64,000 nucleotides of DNA, from assembly GCA_934271275.1 (NCBI GenBank), contig CAKQRD010000009.1:1-64000 (forward strand). The letters are read 5' to 3'. The notes below the pieces were generated by a model, which saw only the letters and a list, made by a program, of their open reading frames with translations, was not told the DNA's origin and searched no databases. This stretch comes from an uncultured Clostridia bacterium. Lineage in GTDB: Bacteria; Bacillota; Clostridia; Christensenellales; Borkfalkiaceae. The translations under genes and the position numbers were made by a program. Of the stretch, positions 25,741 through 34,500 are shown one piece after another (position 1 is the stretch's first letter; each line of letters opens with the position of its first letter).

Positions 25741-26925
25741 TTATTTCTTTTTCTCTTTAATCTCGTTCAGAAATTCGGTTATCCGCTCGGTTGCGGCAAC
25801 GAGACTCTTCATCGAATACGCGTAAGAAATTCTGACGTAATACTTTCCGAACTCCCCGAACGCGCTGCCGGGAACTACCGCCACGCGCTTTTCGTCGAGA
25901 AGCTTTACCGCAAACTCTTCGCCCGTCATTCCCGTGCTTTTCACGCAAGGAAAGAGATAAAACGTGCCTTTCGGCTCGAAACAGGTAAGCCCCGCCTCCG
26001 TAAGAGTTCTGTATAAATATTTTCTTCTTTTATCGTACTCGTTCCGCATTTCGGCGACTACCGCGTAGCCGTCCTCCTTGCCGCGGGCAAGCCCCGCAAG
26101 CGCGGCGTACTGCGAAATTATCGGCGCGCAAATCGCCGTGTACTGATGAATTTTAAGTATCGCCTCCATAACGGGTTCGGGCGCGCAGACGTAACCGATA
26201 CGCCAGCCCGTCATCGCGAACGACTTGGAAAACCCGCTGATAAGCGCAACTCTTCCTTCAAGCTCCTTAAAAGACGCCGCCGAACGGAAAGGCTCTTCTC
26301 CGTAGGTAAGCTCGGCGTATATTTCGTCCGTCACCACGAACAGGTCGTGCTTTAATATGACGGGTATGATTTTCTCTATGTATTCCTTTTCCATAACCCC
26401 GCCCGTAGGATTGTTGGGATAAGGAAATATCAGCGCTTTCGTCCTTTTTGTTATAACGGACTCCAAAGCTTCGGGCGTGAGTTTAAAGCCCGTTTCGCCG
26501 TCTGTCGGGACGGGTACGGGTTTGCCGCCCGCAAGTTCTACGCACGGCGCGTAAGAAACGTACGCGGGATCGGGAACGAGTATTTCGTCGCCCTCGTCCG
26601 TAATCGCGCGGAGAGTCGCGTCTATCGCCTCGCTCGCGCCGACGGTTACGACTATCTCTTCCGCAGAAAAGCACACGTCAAAGCGCGCCGCGAGGTAAGA
26701 AGAAATTTCTTCCCTGAGCGGCAGAAGCCCCTTGTTGGAGGTATATTGCGTGTAACCCTTCTGAACGGTTTTTATACCCGCCTCTCTGATGTTCCACGGC
26801 GTTATGAAATCGGGTTCGCCTACGCCCAGCGAAATAACGTCCTTCATTTCGGACGCCATATCGAAAAACTTTCTGATACCCGAGGGTTTTAAGCTTTTAG
26901 CCCTGCGGCTTACGAAATCTCTCAC
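25741..26925 (-). CDS. Class I/II PLP aminotransferase, AlaT-like
   Basis: A 394-residue aminotransferase of the aspartate aminotransferase fold. It shows VTVGASEAID, the PYPNNPTGG motif, VTDEIYAEL with the PLP-pyridine Asp, and SGFSKSFAMTGWRIGY with the PLP lysine. The gene overlaps the upstream Lrp/AsnC regulator by 4 bases. The same pairing of regulator and aminotransferase is known in Bacillus subtilis as alaR-alaT (yugG-yugH), where the enzyme acts as an alanine transaminase, so alanine/pyruvate is the best guess. Aromatic or aspartate substrates cannot be excluded from sequence alone. Confidence 0.88.
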   Translation of the reverse strand: MRDFVSRRAKSLKPSGIRKFFDMASEMKDVISLGVGEPDFITPWNIREAGIKTVQKGYTQYTSNKGLLPLREEISSYLAARFDVCFSAEEIVVTVGASEAIDATLRAITDEGDEILVPDPAYVSYAPCVELAGGKPVPVPTDGETGFKLTPEALESVITKRTKALIFPYPNNPTGGVMEKEYIEKIIPVILKHDLFVVTDEIYAELTYGEEPFRSAASFKELEGRVALISGFSKSFAMTGWRIGYVCAPEPVMEAILKIHQYTAICAPIISQYAALAGLARGKEDGYAVVAEMRNEYDKRRKYLYRTLTEAGLTCFEPKGTFYLFPCVKSTGMTGEEFAVKLLDEKRVAVVPGSAFGEFGKYYVRISYAYSMKSLVAATERITEFLNEIKEKKK

Positions 26926-27413
26926 GCCTGTACTATCTGCCTTTCAATTTCTTCGGCGGGGCGGGTTATCTGCCCTTCTATTTTGTATTTTTTGAGTATA
27001 AAGTGGGTGGCAACCCCCGTTATGCCGTTTATTACCGAAAGCTTTTCGGCGATAAATTTCGCAATATCGGTGATGCCGTCGCCCTCTACGAACACGGCGA
27101 GATCGAAACCGCCGCTCATAAGATAAAGGCTCTGCACTTCCTTAAAAGAATACAGCTCCTCGGCGTACGCGTCGAAGCCTTTAAGCTTTTGCGGCGCAAC
27201 CTTGACCTCTATGAGAGCCTGAACCTTTTTATCCTCTGCTATTTCGGTGTTGACGATTGCGGCGTATTTGACTATCGCGCCCTTTTCTTCGAGCGAGCGC
27301 ACCGCGGCTTCCGCTTCTTTTTCGGTCGCGCCGGTGATGTCCGCAAGCTGTTTATAAGAATATCTCGCGTTCTCCGTGAGAAGTCCGAGCAGTTCTTTTT
27401 CGAGTTGATTCAT
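26922..27413 (-). CDS. Lrp/AsnC family regulator, AlaR-like
   Basis: A 163-residue regulator: N-terminal winged HTH (about 1-55, with YSYKQLADITGATEKEAEA), then an RAM/AsnC effector domain (about 65-145, with SLYLMSGGFDLAVFVEG). The HTH lacks the most typical residues but the layout is right. It overlaps the aminotransferase start (ATGA), so both are made together; it probably senses the amino acid that the enzyme handles. A consensus promoter lies at 27461-27490. Confidence 0.88.
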   Translation of the reverse strand: MNQLEKELLGLLTENARYSYKQLADITGATEKEAEAAVRSLEEKGAIVKYAAIVNTEIAEDKKVQALIEVKVAPQKLKGFDAYAEELYSFKEVQSLYLMSGGFDLAVFVEGDGITDIAKFIAEKLSVINGITGVATHFILKKYKIEGQITRPAEEIERQIVQA

Positions 27414-27460
27414 AAAAAATACACTCCCGCCATAATTATCCTATTATAATAGACGATAAC

Positions 27461-27490
27461 ATTATACATTTAAAGAAGCCCTTTTGTCAA
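27461..27490 (-). promoter_or_regulatory. Promoter of the Lrp-aminotransferase operon
   Basis: Minus strand: TTGACA (27490-27485), 18-base spacer, TATAAT (27466-27461). The leader to the ATG at 27413 is about 40 bases. Confidence 0.75.
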
Positions 27491-27498
27491 TACATAAG

Positions 27499-27527
27499 TT
27501 GATTTTATTTTTTCTTTGTGATAGAAT
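27499..27527 (+). promoter_or_regulatory. Promoter of the small gene at 27572
   Basis: TTGATT (27499-27504), 17-base spacer, TAGAAT (27522-27527). It diverges from the Lrp promoter with only 8 bases between the two -35 boxes. Confidence 0.6.
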
Positions 27528-27571
27528 AAAGAAAGCCGCAAGGGCGAAAGGAAGCGAAATCGTTAAGAAAA

Positions 27572-27832
27572 ATGGTAAGAATTTGGGCGAAGGTAATGAA
27601 AAACGGGAAGATAATGAAGCAGTTCGTATACGAACGCGAAGGAACGACGGACTATTCGATATTTTTTGAATACGTCAGAGATATATGCGAAGCCCTCGAT
27701 ATACCCACGCCCGTACTTATAAAAACGCATTTATTCAACTACGCAAAGTACAACACCGTACGTTTTACCGCAGACGATTTCGTGGAAAAAACGGATTTCG
27801 ATAAGTTAGTGCTTGAAAACCTTATGCTGTAA
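27572..27832 (+). CDS. Conserved-looking small hypothetical protein
   Basis: An 86-residue soluble protein with an IFFEYVRDICEALDIPTPVL core and the closing DDFVEKTDFDKLVLENL. Proteins with this pattern seem to recur as single short genes in Clostridia, but I know of no function. AAGGAAG is present but far (about 17 bases) from the ATG; an internal ATG 24 bases downstream is an alternative. It has its own promoter and a terminator immediately downstream, so it is monocistronic. Confidence 0.72.
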   Translation: MVRIWAKVMKNGKIMKQFVYEREGTTDYSIFFEYVRDICEALDIPTPVLIKTHLFNYAKYNTVRFTADDFVEKTDFDKLVLENLML

Positions 27833-27842
27833 AAGAAATTTC

Positions 27843-27868
27843 GGAGCTTGTTAAAGCTCCTTTTTTTC
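27843..27868 (+). terminator. Rho-independent terminator
   Basis: GGAGCTT/AAGCTCC stem followed by seven T, ten bases after the stop codon of the gene at 27572. Confidence 0.88.
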
Positions 27869-27952
27869 TGTCCTGCTCCTTCTTTTCGGACGACGCGGTT
27901 TGAATAATTTTCTTTTTCTTTGCGCATACTCCCTTTCGGGAGGAAACGCTTT

Positions 27953-28168
27953 ATGAAAATAACGACTATAATCGCTTTTATCCTCGTGCTTACGGGGGCG
28001 ATAATATGGGGACTCGTGGGAATTTTCGACTTTAACCTCGTCGCCGCGCTGTTCGGCGCGGGCAGCGGCGCAGTCATTTCGAGAATCATTTACGGTCTCG
28101 TCGGAATTTCCGCGTTGTGGCTTATTTTCTACTGGATTTTATACAATCCGTTCAAGAGAATAGACTAA
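27953..28168 (+). CDS. DUF378 family small membrane protein
   Basis: A 71-residue protein with two hydrophobic helices (about 4-24 and 40-62) joined by VGIFDFNLVAALFG, the pattern of the DUF378 (YuzA-like) family. The start at 27953 is set by GGGAGG nine bases upstream; a longer reading frame begins at 27920 but lacks a site. Function unknown; homologues are single-gene membrane proteins. A hairpin with a T-run follows. Confidence 0.82.
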   Translation: MKITTIIAFILVLTGAIIWGLVGIFDFNLVAALFGAGSGAVISRIIYGLVGISALWLIFYWILYNPFKRID

Positions 28169-28180
28169 CCGCCGAAAAAA

Positions 28181-28223
28181 CGCCGCCCGCAGGAAACTTT
28201 TTCCCGCAGACGGCGATTTTTTT
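28181..28223 (+). terminator. Probable terminator
   Basis: Imperfect stem (CGCCG pairing with CGGCG outside, GGAAA with TTTCC inside) followed by a run of T. It lies between convergent genes. Confidence 0.6.
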
Positions 28224-28263
28224 ATTTAAATTTAATAATTTTTCCGCTATACCTTTAAAAAAT

Positions 28264-28776
28264 TTACAGCAGGCATTTAACGCCCTTTTCTCTCATTCTC
28301 ATCACGGGAAGCATTAAAAACGTTCCCAAAAGGTACACCGAAACGCCCTGCCCCGCTATCAGAAACAACACCTGAATCATATACGCGTATTCAAGGCTTT
28401 CGTAGCAGAACAGCCATATAAGCGGCAACAAAAACGCGTTGAGAAGCACGGGAAAAATTCCGCCGACCGCAATTTTTAACCACGTTTTCTTGAATACCCG
28501 CCCCGCCGCGTAAGTAAGGCACGCCGCCAGAAGCGTCACCACGCTCCCGAAAATCACGTCGTATACAACGCACCCCGAAACGAGGTTTGCAAGTATACAC
28601 CCCGCGAAAAGCGCGGGTATCGCTTCGGGAAAAAGAAGCGGCAAAAGCGTTAAGGCTTCCGACACTCGGAACTGAATCGCGCCGCTCGCGACGGGCAGAA
28701 CCGCCATCGTCAGCACGAAATAAAGGGCGGCTATTACTCCAGCCCGCGCAACTAACTTAGTAACCGTTTTCCGCAT
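28264..28776 (-). CDS. queT: QueT family queuosine-precursor transporter (ECF S component)
   Basis: A 170-residue membrane protein with five to six helices. The N-terminal half matches the QueT pattern (ALYFVLTMAVLPVASGAIQFRVSEALTLLP, given here only to mark residues 17-46, and LVSGCVVYDVIFGSVVTL at about 65-82). QueT is the substrate-binding subunit of an energy-coupling-factor transporter that imports a queuosine precursor for tRNA modification. The ECF energising module is not in this window. The assignment is supported independently by a preQ1-type riboswitch in the leader. GGAGG lies 8 bases before the ATG, inside a hairpin that could hide it. Confidence 0.88.
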   Translation of the reverse strand: MRKTVTKLVARAGVIAALYFVLTMAVLPVASGAIQFRVSEALTLLPLLFPEAIPALFAGCILANLVSGCVVYDVIFGSVVTLLAACLTYAAGRVFKKTWLKIAVGGIFPVLLNAFLLPLIWLFCYESLEYAYMIQVLFLIAGQGVSVYLLGTFLMLPVMRMREKGVKCLL

Positions 28777-28781
28777 AAAAA

Positions 28782-28815
28782 AATCCTCCGCAGATTCTGG
28801 TCACCGCAAAGGACT
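28782..28815 (-). promoter_or_regulatory. Expression-platform hairpin of the queT leader
   Basis: AGTCCTTTGC (28815-28806) pairs over 10 bases, with three G-U pairs, with GCGGAGGATT (28791-28782). The 3' arm holds the ribosome binding site and is followed by a U-run, so the hairpin could act as a terminator, a translation block or both, under the aptamer at 28836. Confidence 0.65.
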
Positions 28816-28835
28816 TTTAATATAGTTTTGTCTTT

Positions 28836-28877
28836 TGTCGGTTTTTTTAATCGGAAGTGTTGACCGAAAACCTTCCG
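28836..28877 (-). ncRNA. preQ1 class I riboswitch aptamer upstream of queT
   Basis: Minus-strand RNA: stem P1 CGGAAG (28877-28872) with CTTCCG (28857-28852), loop starting GTTTTCGGT, then an A-rich strand and ACCGA (28842-28838) that pairs with UCGGU in the loop to form the H-type pseudoknot. This is the compact preQ1-I architecture, and the gene it precedes is a queuosine-precursor transporter. A covariance-model hit would settle it. Confidence 0.8.
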
Positions 28878-29025
28878 TTGCGAGTATTGTAGCACTTTCC
28901 GAAATAAAAAGCAACCGTTTTTCGCGGCTGAATTCCCTCTTCGCGCGCAAAATTTCGCTTTTTAAGTCCGACGACGCCGCCGAACTTGAATTTGAACTTT
29001 TCGATTACGCCGCCGAACCCGAATT

Positions 29026-29310
29026 TCAGCTCAATTCTTTAAGCGCGGGCGTAAAAGCGCGTTTTATTTTACCGAGCTCCTCTTCGGGCGCGCTTTCCAC
29101 GCGGTAATAATCGTTATCGGTAAGCATTAAAAAGACGTCCATCTGTTCCGCCGCCGTCTCGTTCCACAAAGATTTTATAAGGGTGCGAAAGCCTCTGCTA
29201 CAACTTTCGGTCATCACCATGGAATAGACCTTGACGAGGTTCTTTTCAAGCGTTAAAATATCCGTCAGACTGTCTTTTTCGTTAAGAGTTATATCCGCTT
29301 TGTAATTCAT
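29026..29310 (-). CDS. CotF-like spore coat family protein
   Basis: A 94-residue helical protein. The start at 29310 follows AAGGAGG; the longer reading frame runs into the upstream gene. The stretch LTDILTLEKNLVKVYSMVM and the later LWNETAAEQMDVFLML resemble the Coat_F family (spore coat/ferritin-like fold). It is the second gene of a pair with the 61-residue gene at 29322 (11-base gap), a common pairing of short and long Coat_F-type proteins. It suggests a sporulating lineage. Deduced from pattern only. Confidence 0.7.
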   Translation of the reverse strand: MNYKADITLNEKDSLTDILTLEKNLVKVYSMVMTESCSRGFRTLIKSLWNETAAEQMDVFLMLTDNDYYRVESAPEEELGKIKRAFTPALKELS

Positions 29311-29321
29311 ATTCCGCCTCC

Positions 29322-29507
29322 TTAAAGCATTTCGAGAAGGGATTTGAACCTCTTCTCGTGACCGTCCGCTATCGCGTTCATCTTTGCGGAAAGCTTGGGA
29401 TCGGTCAGCACGCGCGCATACAACCGCGCTTTTTTGCAGGCGTTCTCTTCGAGCGAGAGAAGATCGGAAATAAGCGTACATTCTTTGGTCGTGAGCATAT
29501 TTGCCAT
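29322..29507 (-). CDS. Short Coat_F-like partner protein
   Basis: A 61-residue helical protein with TTKECTLISDLLSLEENACKK marking residues 6-26 and a C-terminal DGHEKRFKSLLEML. This is typical of the short ferritin-like coat proteins found before CotF-type genes. AAGGAG lies upstream of the ATG. It forms a two-gene unit with the gene at 29026. Confidence 0.7.
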   Translation of the reverse strand: MANMLTTKECTLISDLLSLEENACKKARLYARVLTDPKLSAKMNAIADGHEKRFKSLLEML

Positions 29508-29585
29508 AAAAATTCTCCTTAAAAATTTTTATGGTTATGCCCTTTTTAGTGATTTTTAATACTCTTTCGGCTGAATTTTGCCTTT

Positions 29586-30320
29586 TTATTTTAGCTCCAC
29601 CGTCTCGCAGGTTTTAACGAAATACGGTCTCAGGTTTTTATAATCTGTCTCGGCAATCTCCGTATTTTCCCGTTTTCCGTTTACGCCGATTATTTCCCCC
29701 TCGTCGTTCAAATACCCGAAGCCGTTGAAACCAAAATAATATTTCTTTTTATCCTGCGCGCCGTGCTTTATGAAAGGGTTTTCCTTGTCCGAGCCGCCCG
29801 ACGGCGTTTCTTTCCAGCTTTCCCCGAGCAAGCTTAAATACAGCTTGTCGCGATAAATATACCCCACAGACCAACGCGTTTCGTGTTTTTCTTCCGCTTC
29901 GGGGTTTTCTTTTCTGCCGCCGTCGGAAGTATAAGCCACGATAAAAACTCTCGGCTTTTCGTCAAACGTATAAACGAACTCAACGTCCGTAACGTCGTAA
30001 TAATATCCGCCGTACGCCCCGCCGAAGTGATACTTTTCTTCCAAAACTCGCTCGATTTTCGCCTTGTATTCGCTCTCGTCGAACTCTTTTTGAGCTTTAT
30101 CGAGATAATATTTGGGCGGATAAAAGAACGCGAGATAAATAAAATACCCGAAACACAGCGCGAATATTACAAAAGCCGCCGCCGAACAACCGATTTTAAT
30201 CGCCTTTTCCGTACCCGTCGCGGTTGCCCGTCTTTTCGCGAGAGAAACGACAAGCTTCACAAATACTACGATCGCGACGAGTGCCGCCGCTAATAAAAAT
30301 ATGACTAATCCTACGTCCAT
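29586..30320 (-). CDS. Membrane-anchored protein, tandem paralog B
   Basis: A 244-residue protein with two hydrophobic helices near the N-terminus (about 5-27 and 42-66) and a soluble C-terminal domain rich in Tyr, Asp and Lys (YLDKAQKEFDESEYKAKIE, FGGAYGGYYYDVTDVEFVY, YYFGFNGFGYLNDEGEIIG). The domain is nearly the same as in the next gene upstream (30352), while the membrane part differs. I do not recognise the family. GAGAGG precedes the start. The two genes lie 31 bases apart and share the promoter at 31200. Confidence 0.72.
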   Translation of the reverse strand: MDVGLVIFLLAAALVAIVVFVKLVVSLAKRRATATGTEKAIKIGCSAAAFVIFALCFGYFIYLAFFYPPKYYLDKAQKEFDESEYKAKIERVLEEKYHFGGAYGGYYYDVTDVEFVYTFDEKPRVFIVAYTSDGGRKENPEAEEKHETRWSVGYIYRDKLYLSLLGESWKETPSGGSDKENPFIKHGAQDKKKYYFGFNGFGYLNDEGEIIGVNGKRENTEIAETDYKNLRPYFVKTCETVELK

Positions 30321-30351
30321 TTTTCCTCTCCCCGCACTCCTCCAAGCGGTT

Positions 30352-31089
30352 TTATTCTTTTAATTCGTAAACGTAATAATTTACTATATACGGTCGAAAA
30401 TCTTCCCCGCCGTCTTCGGGAATTTCTTTGTTCTCGAATTCGCCGTTCACGCCGATTATTTTCCCCTCGTCGTTTAAATACCCGAAACCGTTAAAACCAA
30501 AATAATATTTCTTTTTATCCTGTGCGCCGTATTTTATGAACGGGTTTTCGTCGTCCGAGCCGTGCAACGGCGTTTCTTCCCAATACTCACCGAGCAAGCT
30601 CATATACGGTTTGTCGCGATATATAAATCCTACCGCCCAACGCGTTTCGTATTTTTCCTCCGCTTCGGGTTTTTCTTTTCTGCCGCCGTCGGAAGTATAA
30701 GTCACTATAAAAACTCTCGGCTTTTCGTCAAAGGTATAAACGAACTCAACGTCCGTAACGTCGTAATAATATCCGCTGTACGCCCCGCCGAAATAGTATT
30801 TTTCCTCTAAAATTCGTTCGATTTTCGTTTTGTATTCAGCTTCGTCGAACTCTTTTTGAGCTTTATCGAGATAATATCTTTTCGGAAGCTTGTAAACCAT
30901 AAGGTATACGGCGGAAATAAGGCTTACCGCAAACAATAGCCCCGTTATCGAAAGAGTGATTATTCGCGCCGTCTGTCCTTGTCTTTCTCCGACCTTTTTT
31001 CTTTTTATCGTCGCGACGAGAACGGGCGTAAAAATCGCCGCCATAGCTATCGCCGCGATTAGAAACAGAAGAATAAATTCCCCTTCCAT
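30352..31089 (-). CDS. Membrane-anchored protein, tandem paralog A
   Basis: A 245-residue paralog of the protein at 29586: two N-terminal helices (about 5-27 and 43-66), then the same extracellular-looking domain, highly similar from YYLDKAQKEFDE to GFNGFGYLNDEG. The duplication looks recent because the nucleotide sequence is also similar. Function unknown. Confidence 0.72.
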   Translation of the reverse strand: MEGEFILLFLIAAIAMAAIFTPVLVATIKRKKVGERQGQTARIITLSITGLLFAVSLISAVYLMVYKLPKRYYLDKAQKEFDEAEYKTKIERILEEKYYFGGAYSGYYYDVTDVEFVYTFDEKPRVFIVTYTSDGGRKEKPEAEEKYETRWAVGFIYRDKPYMSLLGEYWEETPLHGSDDENPFIKYGAQDKKKYYFGFNGFGYLNDEGKIIGVNGEFENKEIPEDGGEDFRPYIVNYYVYELKE

Positions 31090-31199
31090 ACCTTTCTACA
31101 CTCCTTTAACGTAATCACACAAAAAACAATAAGGTTGCCGCGCACCGCCAAAATGTGCGCTTACCGTCTGTCAGACGCCTTTTATTATCTTGCTTTTTA

Positions 31200-31227
31200 A
31201 TTATACCATATTTTGGGCGTTTGTCAA
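31200..31227 (-). promoter_or_regulatory. Promoter of the tandem membrane-protein pair
   Basis: Minus strand: TTGACA (31227-31222), 16-base spacer, TATAAT (31205-31200). The ~110-base leader contains a CGTCTGACAGACG palindrome (31166-31178) and a GCGCAC/GTGCGC hairpin. The rest of 31090-31448 holds no gene I can support. Confidence 0.72.
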
Positions 31228-31448
31228 TACCACTTTTTAATACCCGAGCGTTGTCGTTTGTCCGTTATCGCTTACGATAAAATCACCCCCGCCGTTTCTC
31301 GCAAATCAATCGGCAAATAAACCGAAAACAATGAGCAAAAAAGTCTCTGACAGGTCGCAAACGAGGCACAACCTCTTTTCTCCACGTTCATAAACCCTTC
31401 CTTTTATAAATTACGGTATAATTTACTTAAAAAATTTCCCCCGTAGCG

Positions 31449-31477
31449 TTGACTATTCCGTACTTTAATTGTATAAT
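31449..31477 (+). promoter_or_regulatory. Promoter of nifJ
   Basis: TTGACT (31449-31454), 17-base spacer, TATAAT (31472-31477); leader of about 38 bases with GGAGGA before the ATG. Confidence 0.8.
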
Positions 31478-31521
31478 AATTAGCGGTAGAATTTATTATT
31501 ACTATCGGAGGATTTTATATA

Positions 31522-34500
31522 ATGAAAAAATTGACTATCGACGGCAACACAGCCGCCAGCCACGTTGCCTATGCGTTCAGCGAGGTAGCGGCAATTTACC
31601 CGATAACCCCCTCCTCTCCTATGGCGGAGGTTGCGGACGAGTGGTCCGCTACGGGCAGAGTTAATATGTTCGGCGAAAAGCTTCGCCTTGCCGAGATGCA
31701 GTCCGAAGCGGGCGCGGCGGGTGCGGTTCACGGTTCTCTCACCGCGGGCGCGCTTACCACCACTTACACCGCAAGTCAGGGACTTCTCCTTATGATTCCG
31801 AATATGTATAAGATCGCGGGCGAACTTCTCCCCACCGTCTTCCACGTCAGCGCGCGCGCTCTTGCGGCGCACTCTCTGAACATCTTCGGCGATCATTCGG
31901 ACGTTATGGCGTGCCGTCAGACGGGATTTGCAATGCTCGCATCGAACTCCGTTCAGGAAGTTATGGACCTTGCGCTCGTAGCGCACCTTTCCACTTTGAA
32001 AGCAAAGGTTCCGTTCCTGCACTTCTTCGACGGGTTCAGAACCAGCCACGAAGTCAGCAAAATAGACGTTATAGACTACGACGAAATGAAAGCTCTCGTA
32101 GATATGAACGATATAGCGGATTTCCGTTCCCGCGCGCTCAATTTCGAGCATCCCGTTCAGAAGGGTACTGCGCAGAACGCGGACACCTATTTCCAGAACA
32201 GAGAAACGGCTAATAAGTATTACAACGCTACCCCCGCTATCGTTCAGGAAATGATGGACAAGGTTTCCGCTTTGACCGGAAGATCCTATCACCTGTTCGA
32301 TTACGTCGGCGCGGCGGACGCGGAAAACGTCGTCGTGCTTATGGGCAGCGGCGCGGACGCGGTTGAAGAAACGATTAACAAGATGAACAAAGAAGGACAC
32401 AAAGTCGGTCTTCTGAAAGTCAGACTTTACAGACCTTTCGCAATAGACTCTTTCGTAGAAGCTCTTCCGAAAACGGTTAAGAAAATCGCCGTTCTCGACA
32501 GAACGAAAGAAGCGGGTTCGCTCGGCGAGCCTTTATACCTCGACGTATGCTCCGCTCTCCTCGAAAAGGGCATAACCGACGTCAAAGTCGTAGGCGGCAG
32601 ATACGGTTTGGGTTCAAAAGAGTTCAACCCCTCTATGATATACGCGGTTTACAAAAACCTCGAGCAAGCCGAGCCGAAGAATCATTTCACCGTAGGTATT
32701 CACGACGATCTTACCGGCACTTCGCTCGATTTTTCCGAACAATACAACGCCGCCCCCGAAGGAACGGTTTCCTGCAAGTTCTGGGGACTCGGTTCTGACG
32801 GAACGGTCGGCGCGAACAAGAACTCGATTAAAATCATCGGCGATCACACCGATATGTTCGTTCAGGGTTACTTCTTCTACGACTCCAAAAAGTCGGGCGG
32901 CATAACCGTATCGCACCTCCGCTTCGGCAAAACGCCCATTCAGTCGGCATACCTTATCGACGCGGCGGATTTCGTTCAATGCTCCAACCCCTCGTACATC
33001 ACTCGTTACGATATGACGGGCGACATTAAGGAAAACGGCACGTTCCTCTTTAATACTTCCGCAAAATCGGCGGCAGAACTCGAAGAAGTGCTTCCCGCGG
33101 CGGTTAAGCGCGACATCGCAAAAAAGCATATCAATCTTTACGTTATAGACGCAATAGATATTGCGGCAAAACTCGGTCTTCGCGGCAGAACGAACACTAT
33201 TTTGCAGTCCGCGTTCTTTAAGGTCGCAAACATTATTCCTTACGACCAAGCCGTTGAGTACATGAAGAAAATGGCGTATAAATCCTTTGCGAAGAAAGGC
33301 GACGCGGTCGTTCAGATGAACTACAACGCTATCGATTCGGCGGCGGCAAACCTTATCAAAATCGACGTTCCCGCTTCGTGGGAAAACGCTACGACGGGCG
33401 CGCCCATGGCGGACGTCGCGGACGACAAGTACTTTAAGGAAATCGTTCACCCGATACTTTCCCTTAAAGGCGACAATCTTCCCTCCTCCGCTTTCAACGC
33501 GGACGGTTCTGTTCCTACCGGCACGACGAAGTTCGAGAAGCGCGGCGTTGCCGTAAACGTTCCTATGTGGGACGCGTCAAAGTGTATTCAATGCAATCAA
33601 TGCGCGTTCGTTTGCCCGCACGCTTGTATTCGCCCCGCGATCGTAGAAGCCGGCGCGAACAAACCCGCAAGCTTCGCCACCAAGGAAATGATAGGCAACA
33701 AGGGCTACGAATTCCGTATTCAGGTTTCCCCGCTCGACTGTATGGGCTGCGGCGTCTGCGCGGACATCTGCCCCGCAAAAGAAAAAGCGATTACCATGGT
33801 TCCCTTCCATACCATCGTGGAAGAAGAAAAGGTCAACTACGAGTTCTCCGAAAATCTTCCCGAACAGGACGTTTCCGCTTGCCCCGGCTGCAAGACGAGT
33901 ACGGTCAAGGGTTCGCAGTTCAATAAACCGCTGTTCGAGTTCTCGGGCGCGTGCGCGGGTTGCGGCGAAACGCCTTACGTCAAGCTCGTAACGCAACTTT
34001 TCGGCGACAGAATGATTGTTGCAAACGCAACGGGTTGTTCCTCCATTTACGGCGGTTCTTCCCCCACCTGCCCCTATACCAAGAACAAAGAAGGTCACGG
34101 ACCTGCGTGGGCAAACAGCCTTTTCGAGGACAACGCGGAATTCGGTTACGGCATTAACCTCGCTTACGGCGCGCGTCGCAATAAGATAGAAGAGGATATG
34201 CGCGCGGCGTACGATGCGGTAAACGAAAAGACAAACGCGGCGTTTGCGGCGTGGCTCGACGGTAAAGACGACGCCGACAAGAGCAAAGCGGCGGCGGCTA
34301 TGGTAAGAGAAGCTCTCGAAACCGAAACCGCAGAAGGTCTCGATTATATCAGAGCGAACCTCGACTGCCTCGTTAAACCTTCCGTATGGATATTCGGCGG
34401 CGACGGCTGGGCGTACGACATCGGCTACGGCGGACTCGACCACGTTCTCGCATCGGGCGCAAACGTGAACGTACTCGTTCTCGATACCGAAGTTTACTCC

